From: Hordeum vulgare subsp. vulgare
Lineage: Eukaryota > Streptophyta > Magnoliopsida > Poales > Poaceae
Length of the DNA stretch: 64,000 nt
Reading direction: 5' to 3'
Assembly (NCBI RefSeq): GCF_904849725.1
Contig: NC_058518.1
Location: 14,590,147 to 14,654,146 of the forward strand
Made by a program: the position numbers and the translations under genes. Of the stretch, positions 54,139 through 64,000 are shown in pieces; the first letter of the stretch is position 1, and the number at the start of each line of letters is the position of its first letter. The notes under the pieces were generated by a model. The model saw only the letters and a list, made by a program, of their open reading frames with translations, had not been told where the DNA came from and made no database searches.

Positions 54139-57100
54139 ATGCCGGCGGCGATGGCCGGGGGCGCAGCCGGCGGTGACGGCGGCGGTCGATCCCTCGACTG
54201 CCGCAGCTTCTGGAAGGCCGGCGCCAGCGAGGGCCGCTCCGCCCCCGTCCGCGAGTTCCACGGTTCGTCTCGACCCCTCCTCGATCCCCATCCCATCCTC
54301 GAGATGTTTCCTGGTAGATCCTGACCCGAGCTTCCTCTGGCCTCAGATGCGCTGGAGACAGGGGACTTCGACCGCGCCCGCGTCCACCCCAAGTTCCTCC
54401 ACACCAACGCCACCTCCCACAAGTGGGCCTTCGGAGGTTCATCCTCACCCTCGCCCCCCATCCCTTCCCTGGTTCGTTCTGCTGCGGCGGAGCTGAAATT
54501 GCTTAAGTAGAAGAGATGAACTGCCTGCTGCTTTTGTTACCATATTTAGCCCGAGGGCAGATGAGACACGATGGATTGCTTGCTGGTTTATCTGCCGTTT
54601 CCTTTTGGGTGAGAATATGGTTTGACCGCTGAGTAGAAATCAAATGCTTGCTGCTGGAACGCTTGCTGGATAACAAATTAGAGAAACCATCTGTATGTTT
54701 GGTGCGCAAGATACGAACGTATGCCACCATGTAAAAAGTTTTATCTAACAATGTCTCCCTTGTCCTGCAGCTATATCTGAGCTCCTTGACAATGCGGTAG
54801 ACGAGGTTCGTAACATGAACTAGATTCATTTACCTTCAACGCTGCTTACATTACGCCCGAAATCAGAATCGTCTGGTCTTGCTGACACGGTGTTGCAAAT
54901 AGAGTTCTGATCAGATATACATGGTTTGTCTTGTCCCAGATCTGCAATGGCGCCACGTTCATAAAAGTGGATAAAAGCACCAACGTGAAAGACAACAGTC
55001 CAATGCTGGTTTTTCAAGGTATCCAGATTTAATGCAGAATGAGAGAATGTACACTACTTGGAATTGGTTGTGGGTTGGTCCTTAAAAGTTTCCTATGTAA
55101 TGTTCCTGCTCATTGGGGCTGTTCTAACAGACAATGGAGGAGGGATGGATCCCGAAGGGGTGCGCCACTGCATGAGTCTAGGATTCTCAACCAAGAAATC
55201 AAAGACAACCATTGGCCAGTGTATGTGTCATTTCTTCTTCTATCGAAAGATGTAAATGCTTTTTACTAAGTTCTCCTGGCTTTCAAATAGACGCATACTT
55301 CCAAAGCCCCCAGATTTTGATTTTGAAATTTTCGCATTTTATTCTGTGGAGAGAGGCTGTTACTCCCTCCAGCTTCCGAAAATACTAGTTTTTTGGCACA
55401 GATGCTGTCAAAACTTTAAAACTTTTGATTACCAACTTAGTTAGTTTACATTGTATACTTGAGAACCATATGTATAGATTTGTCTCAAGAAGTTCTTTCA
55501 TCATATCATAATTTTGTTAACTAGTCGTCAAAGTTTTGTTTTTAAAGCCATGCCAATATGCAAAACATCATGCAAACTGGAGACAGTAATGTGGAAACGT
55601 TAATTACATGGATGATAGTGATCTGTTATACTTTTGCATACCATCGGTATAACTCAATGAGTAAACTGAAATGGGAAGTAGATGTGATAAAATGATCTTT
55701 CAATACTTTTGGCATGCTATCTTAGTTTAGTTATTTCGTCCAACATAGCCTGTGTTGTTTATGATTTTGTGTTATACTGTTGTACATGGTGGTGTTCTGG
55801 TTGATGGTACTATATGTGATTCTCGAATCATTTTCTCACTAAACCATTTTAAATGCACCTTTATATCGATGGGCTGTGGTTGTGGTGTAAAGAGTGCAAG
55901 AGCATTATTTATTCAAGTCTAAGTGGCACTTGAGACATCTTGATGTCGACTTATCCCTATCAAAACACGACTTAATTCCTCAATGCCTCTTGGTAACTAG
56001 TAGATTTAAGAAACCTTAAAAATACTAAGCTGAGCTACAGCTCTTAGGCTCTATTCCTCATAAGAATATAAGCGGCCTTACCCTGAATCACCGATTTGTA
56101 GTTGATATTACACAAATTAAGCCCTTGATTTCAGGTGTGAAACGTCCATGCTATTATAATTCTGAAATATTTTCTAGATGTTTTAGTTCATATATTCTAA
56201 CAAATTATTTTAATGCAGTATATAACTGATACTTTTTAATAAAAGAACACTTGCTGTGCCTAACGTTGGCTAAATTCTAACCTTTCGCTACTCTGCAGAC
56301 GGAAATGGCTTTAAGACGAGCACAATGAGACTTGGTGCTGATGCAATGGTTTTTACTCGTGCAATACGTGAAAGGTAAGTATTATCGTCCCAGTTATTAT
56401 TGATCTTTTTGGAAGAGCTCCTGGGTTCAATCTTTTGTATTTGTTAATGATTGTCACACAATTGTTTTGTCATGCAGTAATGTTACCTTGAGTATTGGTT
56501 TGCTCTCTTACACTTACCTGAGGAGAACAATGAAGGATGACATAGTTGTCCCTATGGTATGTCAAGTTAGTCCAGCAGTATATCTTTGATGCAGCTGACA
56601 TTGATGTATAGCTGACATTTCCCTTCACTGTTACAGCTCGATTTTGAAGTCAAAGACGGGCAAATAGTACCTTTGGTTTATGGTTCACAGGGTGATTGGG
56701 ATAGTAGCCTAAAGATAATACTTGACTGGTCCCCTTTTTCTTCGAAGGAAGAACTGCTACAGCAGGTGATGTGCACGCCAAACATTATTTAGTCATTATA
56801 GGGTCATAATTTGAATCTTAGCAGTGAATGTCTGCAATGAGTGGACTACACTAGGGTAGTAGCTCTTATTTTTTAGAAGGATGGAATAGCCAAAAAATAG
56901 TTGATGTCTCGTGGATGAGTGAGCCAACCATTATAGGGTCAAAGGCTCAGGATAACTCTTAACTTGGTTCATCTACTTCAGCTGACATTTAAAATTGGTC
57001 TAATACTCTAATACTTCTTAATTAGCCATGCCAGTGTACATAAAAATTTAGTCACATATTTTAGGCCTCTATTTTCAGTATCTTTGCCTCTGTTAGTTAA

Positions 57101-60100
57101 TGAAGCATGCTTCAGACCTTGGTATGTTATTGCTGTTTAAAGTGAGCACTAAAATTATGTTGGAAAAATAGCATTTCTAAAAGATTTTAGATATCAAGCA
57201 GTTAAGTACATATATTGTGTTTTAGAAGCTCCAAAGAAAAAAGATAAAAGAATCTACGATCCATTTTGGGTCGAGGATGGATTGGCTTTAAATAGGATCC
57301 TGGCCTCCTGGTCTGTGTTGGATGTTACTGTAGCTATCAAGAGCTATTGACACTCAGCAGCAGGGTGCATAAACTGAAGGCCGAACCTGTCAGGGTGCGT
57401 AGGGCCTAAATCAAACATTTTAGCCAACAAATCCGATTCTAGAAAATGGAATCTACGTTCCTCATCTTTGTGTCTCTTCTCTCCTCACTGTTACCTTTGT
57501 ATCTGCCGAATTGAACACCCCTGATTGCAAGTACTGATAATCAGACTCAGTTCTGGCTGTCACAGTTAGCTAGTTGGTTAATATCTTAGCTATGGTTTGT
57601 TACCTCTCTGTCTCATCTAGAGCATTATATTTCTAGCTTGGCACATTGGAGCTAAACCCAATGCTTTTGTGCCAATCAATGGACCAGCACACTTGGGAGC
57701 TGTTCCTGTAGCAACATATGCTGCTTATTAATACGTGTGCCATGTATGACTATCCATTATCAGGTGTTCAACTTCAATAGACATATTTTCCTTCTTTCCT
57801 TTGGAATTGAGGAACATGCTATCTCTATCATGTCTTGGTTAGATCAGTTTGGGGTGCCCCCTGCTCCCAGTACCTAGGCTGCTCTCTCATGGTGTCGTTT
57901 AGCATCCCTCCCCTCATTTTGTAAATTATTCCTTTCTGTTGTATATATTTTCCTCTCAATTAATAAAATTCACTGTCGGGGTCCTCCCTGCAGTTTTCAG
58001 TTCAATATAATATAGTTTGGCGTTATTTTTGTTATAAGGTCTTTCTTGTCTTACTGTTCTCCAAAGCGGTTTATCTAGAATTATTTTTCTATGTCATGTA
58101 TCCAGGTGTGAGTGCTTCACTTAGTCATGGTTCTTTTTATCTTTTATGTCAAGTTGATTTATTGTTACAGTTTTCTTAAGCTATCACATAACCATCTGTG
58201 AAGTGATTAGCTTCTTCCTGACAAGTGACTGATTTTCTGCATAGTGTATACATATGTATTAATATTTTTTTATGTGGATTCAGTTTGAGGATATGGATAG
58301 TCATGGAACTAAGGTGGTGATATACAATTTATGGATGAATGACGATGGCCTTTTAGAACTTGACTTTGATGATGATGAGGAGGTTAGTTGCTCATACAAT
58401 TCTCTTTGGATGCATATTTTTTTTCCTCGAAAATTCAGGAGAATGTTGCGTTTCGTTTTCATCAAGAAGGAATAGAGAAAAGGAGTCGCCCCACCCACCC
58501 ACCCACCCATTTGCGACTTTAAGATCACCGGAACATTTGGACTGGCACCATAAGCATTACAGATCAGAGTTCCAGCACCTCCAGGCCCCAGCCTATCGTA
58601 TCCAGATATGGAAATCCAAGTGCACCGGCTTTGTCTGCCTCCTTCTCAAGGACAGGCTCAATACCAAAGACATGCTAGAACGACACTACACTCCTTCCGG
58701 GTTTTAACTTTGTGCTCTGCAATTCTGATGGTCATCAGGACAGGGAGCACCTCTTGGGGTTATGTAATTTCAGTCTAGGATGCTGGGCCCAGATTGGCAT
58801 TCATTTCCACCCTCCTATGGAGCCTATGGAAAGCCTTTTAGACTAGGTCAAGAATACAATCAGGAAGCCTTTCGCTTTTGAAGTCTTCTCAGTCTCTGCT
58901 TGGAGTATTTACTATTTAGAAGCAAAAGAACGCCAGGATCTTTGACAATATTATTACTTTCCCTATAAGGGCATCTTGGTTTTTCAATGTTTTCCCTAGC
59001 AGGGCATCTTGGTTTTCACCTAGATGATCCTTAGGCTCTCCCCACTTGTACATATTTTTCTCTACAACAACAACCAACAACAACCAAGCCTTTCAGTCCC
59101 AAACAAGTTGGGGTAGGCTAGAGTTGAAACCCATGAGATCTCGAAGCCAAGTCATGGCTCTGGAACGTGGATAGCTAACTTCCACGCACCCCTGTCCATG
59201 GCTAAGTCTTTGTCGATATTCCAAACCTTCAGGTCTCTCTTAACGGACTCCTCCCATGTCAAGTTTGGTCTACCACGACCCCTCTTAACATTCTCAGCAC
59301 GCTTTATCCGTCCGCTATGCACCGGCGCTTCCGGTGGCCTCCGTTGAATATGTCCAAACCATCTGAGACGATGCTGGACCAGCTTCTCTTCAATCGGTGC
59401 TACCCCAAGTCTCTCTCGTATATCGTCATTCCGTACCCGATCCTTCCTTGTGTGGCCACATATCCATCTCAACATGCACATCTCTGCTACACCTAACTGT
59501 TGGATATGTCGTCTCTTGGTTGGCCAACACTCCGCGCCATACAACATCACAGGTCGGATAGCTGTCTTATAAAACCTGCCTTTTAGCTTTTGTGGCACTC
59601 TCTTGTCACAGAGTACGCCAGAAGCTTGGCGCCACATCATCCACCCAGCCTTGATTCGGTGGCCCACGTCTTCATCGATATCGCCATCCTTCTGCAACAT
59701 GGACCCCAAATATCGAAACGTGTCTCTCTCCGGTACCACCTGCCCACCAAGGCTAACCTCTCCATCCTCGTGCCTAGCAGCACTAAAACTGCACCTCATG
59801 TATTCAGTTTTAGTTCTACTAAGCCTAAAACCTTTCGATTCTAGAGTCCGCCCCCATAACTCTAACTTTCTATTAACCCCCGTTCGGCTATCATCGACTA
59901 GCACCACATCATCCGCAAAGAGCATACACCATGGGATATCTCCTTGTACATATTTTTCTCTAATTAAAATATATTTACTGTCATGACCTCCCTCACAGTT
60001 TGAGTTCAAAAATAAAAAAACTGAACGTGAATAAATAGTTTTAGTTTTTAGTTGCAAAGCATGGTTATTTTCCCCACATTGGCAGCTTGTTTTACGATGT

Positions 60101-61234
60101 TCTTTTCTTGTTGCATAACTTTCAGGACATATTGCTTCGGGATCAAGGTCAAAACAGTGGGGCGTCAACAAAGATTCAAAAAGAAATTATTCAGCAACAT
60201 ATATCTCACAGACTCAGATTTTCATTGCGAGTAAGTTTTATTTCTGTATATTGTTCACTTTCCCCATATGCCTTATTTTACTAGAAATTCTTGGTTGTCA
60301 ATATGCAGGCATATAGCTCCATCCTTTACCTCAGGAAGTTTGAGAACTTCCAAATTATATTAAGAGGAAAGCCTGTTGAACAGATAAACATTGCCAATGA
60401 GCTGAAGTTTAAGAAAGTAGTTACTTACAAACCTCAAGTTTCCCATGATTCTCAAGTGGTAAGTGCATTGTGCATCTGCGATTCCTTTTTCTGAATATTC
60501 TTTTTGTGAACTATGAAGGTACTATCTTGCAGAAGATGAGTTTTTTTGCTAATCTTGATGGCAACCAATTAGATAACTACCCCGCAGAAGATGGCCACAA
60601 GGCATTGCTTGAAGAGGATTAGGAGTATAGAAACGGGTGGTAAAGATAGATTGGGATGAGAGAACTCGATGCGTTGAGAAGCAGCAAGTACTGATGAAAG
60701 CAACCTATGTGTTGCTTGTTCCAAAAGATCAGAATACATATCTTATATTGTAGTACTAATCTTGACCCCAATATTTGGGGGCAAAAATGACAAATCCGAC
60801 CTCTCTCCGAAAGTTGAGGCAAAACGATGTGTAAAAATCTAAAATTACAATCAAAACCATACTGGTTGTCTTCCTTCGATTGTTTGCCGCCCGTCGGAGC
60901 TTGAAAGTTGAATTGAACTGGCAGTATGGGAAAGTAAAACCTGCAACCGCATGGATTAAGGTTGGGAGCAATTTCAGGGAGGGGTCTCATTTCGTTAGCT
61001 GAGAGACTTATCTCTGTCTCAGTGCCTTGGTTAGCTATTCTCAAACATGTTGTTTTAATATCTTATATTGTGAAATGGTTCCTTCAGTTTTTCTTTGCAA
61101 ACAGTATTTTGTTTTTGTTACAACTGTAATTGGAACCACAGGTGTCAGTGAAGGTAGATATTGGCTTTGCAAAAGAGGCTCCTGTTTTGGGAATTTTCGG
61201 GATTAATGTCTACCATAAAAATCGACTAATCATG
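54139..61234 (+). CDS. MORC6: MORC-family GHKL ATPase, MORC6/DMS11-like (5' 12 exons)
   Basis: Exons: 54139-54262, 54347-54436, 54771-54805, 54940-55018, 55131-55220, 56299-56374, 56478-56556, 56637-56765, 58284-58382, 60126-60230, 60309-60458, 61142-61234. All introns are GT-AG and phases agree; 383 codons, no stop. The Bergerat ATPase motifs are intact: ELLDNAVDE (residues 75-83), DNGGGMDP (110-117), and FSTKKSKTTIGQYGNGFKT across exons 5-6 (about 128-146). RVHPKFLHTNATSHKWAFG precedes them. Exons 9-12 carry VVIYNLW, LELDFDDDDEE-like acid, ILYLRKF and FGINVYHKNRLI of the transducer region. In plants MORC6 acts in the nucleus in RNA-directed DNA methylation and heterochromatin compaction. 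Motifs such as NVKDNSPMLVFQ favour MORC6 over MORC1/2. The C-terminal half, starting with the expected PFWKV, lies beyond the Gypsy insertion at 61755. Confidence 0.93.
55363..55470 (+). mobile_element. possible truncated Stowaway-type MITE in MORC intron 5
   Basis: TA followed by CTCCCTCCAGCTTCCGAAAA resembles the TACTCCCTCCGTTCC end of Triticeae Stowaway elements. No matching inverted end (GGAGGGAG-TA) is found downstream, so it is partial at best. Confidence 0.35.
58540..58900 (+). pseudogene. L1-type LINE zf-RVT fragment in MORC intron 9
   Basis: In the + frame it reads IWKSKCTGFVCLLLKDRLNT, KDMLERHY, then after a stop NFVLCNSD, REHLLGLCNFSLGCWAQIG. This matches the zf-RVT order of plant L1 elements (W...C..K...WLLL.DRLNTRDML ... 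C..C ... EHL...C.FS..CW). Only this short 3' portion is present. The exon 9 donor lies at 58383, so the fragment is intronic. Confidence 0.65.
59064..59942 (-). mobile_element. 5'-truncated RTE-type LINE in MORC intron 9
   Basis: Flanked by a 19-bp target duplication CTTGTACATATTTTTCTCT (59045-59063 and 59943-59961; a 20th base A also agrees). On the minus strand it encodes a reverse transcriptase C terminus starting CMLFADDVVLVDDSRTGV (the FADD catalytic box), then TKTEYMRC, FRYLGSMLQKDGDIDEDV, MLYGAECW and LRWFGHIQRRP, ending with a stop near 59152. The 3' tail is (TTG)n-like, AACAACAACC on +, as in plant RTE elements. The coding part is open, so the insertion is fairly young. It sits antisense to the host gene. 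Confidence 0.9.
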
Positions 61235-61754
61235 GTAAGAACTTTTCAGTTCTGAGTTATTCGCTCATTTTCCTTTGTCATCGGTATGTATTTATTATGT
61301 GTCATGTTCGTTAAGATCACATCTCAGCACTTCCAACATATGTTGCAGTATTTCCCCATATGCAATATGGTGACAAGGCAACCAGGAATTTTCATATGTT
61401 GATATATGTATATGGGTGTAGACATGGAAGATACATTATATATATAACAGTAGAAGATGAGATGGGGTACTTGTAGCTGCTATTTTTGAAATCCTTATGG
61501 AAATCACCAAATGGAAGATATGTAGTGTTCTTAATTTTTCATGGACATATCAGGTCATGACAGTAATAGTCAGCGACACATATTTTGAGGGTGACTCTGG
61601 TAACCATGGTCTACAGTCTACACAACTCTAGTCAGTGTAATCCACAATTTGTTTTGTAGCCCATCTTCAGGAGTAATTGGACGCATCCTAGTGTTACACC
61701 GTAATACCAGTGCTTCTTTTCTTGAACCTTTCTCTTGAAATATTGATGATCTCC
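61235..61754 (+). other. 5' part of MORC intron 12
   Basis: Begins with donor GTAAGA after exon 12. No exon resembling the expected next MORC segment occurs before the Gypsy insertion at 61755. Otherwise featureless. Confidence 0.6.
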
Positions 61755-62117
61755 TGTTATGACCGGTACAACGTACCAACGGAGGAGGCCCAATGGGCAG
61801 GGTTAGTTACGGGCTTAGCCCAAGTTATCTTAGCTATCTTAGAGTCCAAGTTATATTAGAGTCCAAGTTATCTAGGGTTTAGTGGAGGCTGTCCTCCTAT
61901 ATAAACACACGTACCCCTTCGAATTAAGCAGACAATAAACAGTATTCTATTGTCGTCTCCCTCAGGAGACGGGAGCCCCAAACCCTAGCCGCCTCTCTCT
62001 CTCTCTCTCACGCCGCGACGGCGCCCAACCGCCGGCGCCGGCGTCCCCAACCTCGCAGCCCGCACTTCTACCCCTACAACCTACGTCCGAGACCTGGTAG
62101 AACCCTAGCCTCTACCA
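61755..62117 (+). repeat. 5' LTR of the Gypsy element
   Basis: Starts TGTTATGACC and ends TCTACCA. It contains TATATAAA at 61899-61906 and a CTCTCT run near 61992-62008. A degenerate primer site, TTTGTATCAGGTAGCTTGGG, follows (compare TGGTATCAGAGC). The right boundary is inferred from that primer site without a second LTR for comparison. Confidence 0.7.
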
Positions 62118-62134
62118 ATTTTGTATCAGGTAGC

Positions 62135-63413
62135 TTGGGTTCGATGAGTTTGTCGGACCTTCCCACCACCACCGCCGCCGCCACCACCGCCTTCCCCGCC
62201 ACCTCGCAGCAGCCGCCGCCGTCGGCCACCTCAGGTCCGGCCGCCTCAGGTACCGCGGCCCTGGCGGCCGAAGCCGCCCCCGTCCTCTCCCCGGCGGAGA
62301 TGTCCTCGGCGATCCGCGACCTCACCCTGGCGGTCTCGAACCTTCGGACTTTCCTCCAGGCTCCGTATGCAACCCCGCCACCGCCCCCGGCCACCGTCAC
62401 GCCCCAAGGCCTGCCGATCACCCAGGTCCGGTGGCCGCCGTCGCCGTCCCCGCTACCGACGTGGATCGACACGCCGACCTACACGACGGCGACGCTACAG
62501 CCGACGGTGTTGCAGCCACCCGCCCCCACCTTCGGGGGGTTCGGCGGGTACACTGACCCGTACGCCGGGAGCTCCGTGGTGCCGCAACACTCTCCTTCCG
62601 CCGCGCTGGGTCGTCACGAGGGCGCCTACGCGGCCTCGCCACACGTGCAGCAGCCGCCCCGCTTCACCAAGCTGGAGTTCGCCACCTACGACGGCACTGT
62701 TGACCCCCTGAACTGGCTCAATCAGTGCGACCAGTTTTTCAGGGGGCAGCGGACCATGGCGTCTGCGCACGTGGATCGCCTCGTACCACCTCTGCCTCGA
62801 GCAGGACCAGAGCGGGATGCCTTCGTGGGAGCGCTTACGCGACCTGTGTCTCCTTCGGTTCGGCCCCCCATACGTGGGAGCCGCCTGGCCGAGCTCGGTC
62901 ACCTTCCCTTCACCACCTCGGTGCAGGACTTCGCCGATCGATTCCAGACGTTGGCCTGCCATGCGCCTGACGCCATGGCTCGCCAACGCGCTGAGCTCTT
63001 CGTCGGCGACCTTCCCGACCACATCCGCATCGACGTCGAGATGCGCGACCGCCAGGACCTGCAGACGGGCATGTATTACGCACGCGCGGACGAGCAGCGC
63101 GCCAACACCCTGCAGCAGGCGTTCCCGGGCTGCGGCACGCGTCCCCCGCCCTGCCCCGGCGGCCGCCACCCCGACACGCCCCGCCCTGCCGGCCATTACT
63201 GCGGCTGCCCCCGCGCCGACACGCACCTTCCGGCGCTTGACGTCGGCCGAGCAGCTCGAGCGGCGCCGCAAGGGCCTGTGCTTCAACTGTGACGAGCCGT
63301 ATGCGCCGGGTCATACGTGCGCCCGCCTGTTCTACTTGGAGACCGTCGACGACGCGGAGGTGGAGGCCCCCACCGCGGAGCTCGACGCCACCACTCTCCG
63401 AGGCCGGCGTCAC
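62135..63413 (+). pseudogene. gag: Gypsy gag with frameshifts
   Basis: From ATG 62135 the product has a Pro/Ala/Thr-rich N terminus, then the Retrotrans_gag domain: FTKLEFATYDGTVDPLNWLN and QCDQFFRGQRTMASAHV. Near 62770 the coding sense moves to another frame (WIASYHLCLEQDQSGMPSW, ERLRDLCLLRFGPP). It returns near the C run at 62861-62866 (RLAELGHLPFTTSVQDFADR, RAELFVGDLPDHIRIDVEMR). A further change before about 63230 leads to LTSAEQLERRRKGLCFNCDE and a CCHC knuckle CFNCDEPYAPGHTC near 63280-63325. At least three frame changes make this gag non-functional. Confidence 0.82.
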
Positions 63414-64000
63414 GACCTACAGGCCGGTCAACGCGACTGCCTTCGTCGTCTCCCATCATGCCATGGCTGGCATCAAGACGACAAAGACGATGCTGCTTCC
63501 GGTGACGATCAACGGGGAGCGTCTCACCGCGCTCGTGGACACGGGTTCGACGCACAACTTCCTGTCTGGGGACGCCATGCGCCGCCTCGCACTCCAATCG
63601 GCGGGCTCGGAGAAGTTCAGCGTCACCGTCGCCAACGGGGACTGCCTTGCTTGCCAGGGGGTGGCGCGGCAGGTTCCCGTCCTCATCGGAGACGAGCCGT
63701 TCTCCATCGACTGCGTCGGCATCGACCTGGGCTGCTACGACTTCATCCTCGGCATCGACTTCCTGTCCACTCTCGGCCCCATCCTTTGGGACCTCGATGT
63801 GTTGTCCCTCATCTTCTGGCGCGAGGGCGGCCATCGCGTTCAATGGACAGGCATCGGCGGCTCCGGTGCCGCGACTCCGCAGCTCCAGTTGATGGCGGCC
63901 GCACTGGATGAGGCGCATCCCCTCCTGGCTGACCTCCTGCAGCAGCACAGCGACATCTTCGACGAGCCACAGGGCCTCCCTCCCGCGCGGCCCTGTGACC
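63414..64000 (+). pseudogene. pol: Gypsy aspartic protease region, open to the window edge
   Basis: In a third frame (for example ATG 63463), open to the end of the window, the DNA encodes ALVDTGSTHNFLSGDAM with the catalytic DTGS. It continues SVTVANGDCLACQGVARQVP and CYDFILGIDFLSTLGPILWD (the flap and ILG.D motifs of retropepsins). The stretch LLADLLQQHSDIFDEPQGLP usually precedes the Gypsy reverse transcriptase. It is out of frame with the gag blocks, so pol is probably dead here as well. Confidence 0.85.

Larger units (their letters stand above)
61755..64000 (+). mobile_element. Gypsy LTR retrotransposon inserted in the MORC gene (5' part)
   Basis: The left end TGTTATGACCGG follows TCTCC (61750-61754), the expected target duplicate. 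A 363-bp LTR, primer-site-like sequence, gag, zinc knuckle and aspartic protease follow in order on +. The element runs off the window, so its other LTR and the host's later exons are not seen. It lies in the same orientation as the host gene. Confidence 0.88.

Noticed and set aside
59590..59986. Plus-strand frames within MORC intron 9
   Set aside because: Antisense shadows of the RTE LINE reverse transcriptase, which has clear motifs on the minus strand.
62367..63948. Several long minus-strand and alternative-frame ORFs near the right edge
   Set aside because: GC-rich shadows of the Gypsy gag and protease, which carry the recognisable domains on +.

Overview
The window reads as intergenic and genic DNA from a large, transposon-rich grass nuclear genome, most likely Triticeae (wheat, Aegilops or barley). 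The grounds are an Angela/BARE1/WIS-type Copia element whose LTR begins TGTTGGAAATATGCCC on the minus strand, CACTA elements with TAGTCCCGGTT subterminal motifs, SIRE/Maximus-like gag-only Copia arrays, and an intron-rich plant gene. Nothing looks bacterial: there are no operons, no ribosome binding sites and no CRISPR. Family names come from remembered motifs, not database searches.

Layout. 1-678 holds old repeat fragments. 679-15980 is a composite CACTA (En/Spm) element: a decayed coiled-coil ORF and a decayed TNP2 transposase on +, then an inverted copy of a related CACTA 5' end. It is interrupted by a complete 8.8-kb Angela-like Copia (6736-15549, minus, target duplication AGCTT). 15981-16501 is the truncated 5' end of another Copia. 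A small possible gene with a ubiquitin-interacting-motif-like C terminus lies at 18111-18641. 19425-27142 contains two copies of a LINE-derived segment flanking a decayed gypsy-type region. A two-exon defensin-like secreted peptide gene sits on the minus strand at 27329-27679. A complete Copia (28201-34792, minus, target duplication ATTCA) carries its gag start codon inside the LTR. 34995-49781 is an LTR-internal-LTR array of a gag-only SIRE-like Copia with a nested solo LTR (38407-39819, target duplication CTTGA) and dense palindromic AGCGGTAGTACCGCT arrays just upstream of TATA boxes. 49782-54138 holds relics and a GC-rich 63-bp minisatellite.

54139-61234 is the best host gene: the first 12 exons (383 codons, all junctions GT-AG and in phase) of a MORC-family GHKL ATPase closest to MORC6/DMS11, a nuclear factor in RNA-directed DNA methylation and heterochromatin silencing. 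Its introns hold an L1 fragment and a 5'-truncated RTE LINE with a 19-20 bp target duplication. A Gypsy element (61755 to beyond the window) is inserted after exon 12, so the 3' half of the gene lies outside.

No pathway links the genes. The window shows layered transposon insertion around a few host genes, one of which (MORC) belongs to a family that silences transposons.
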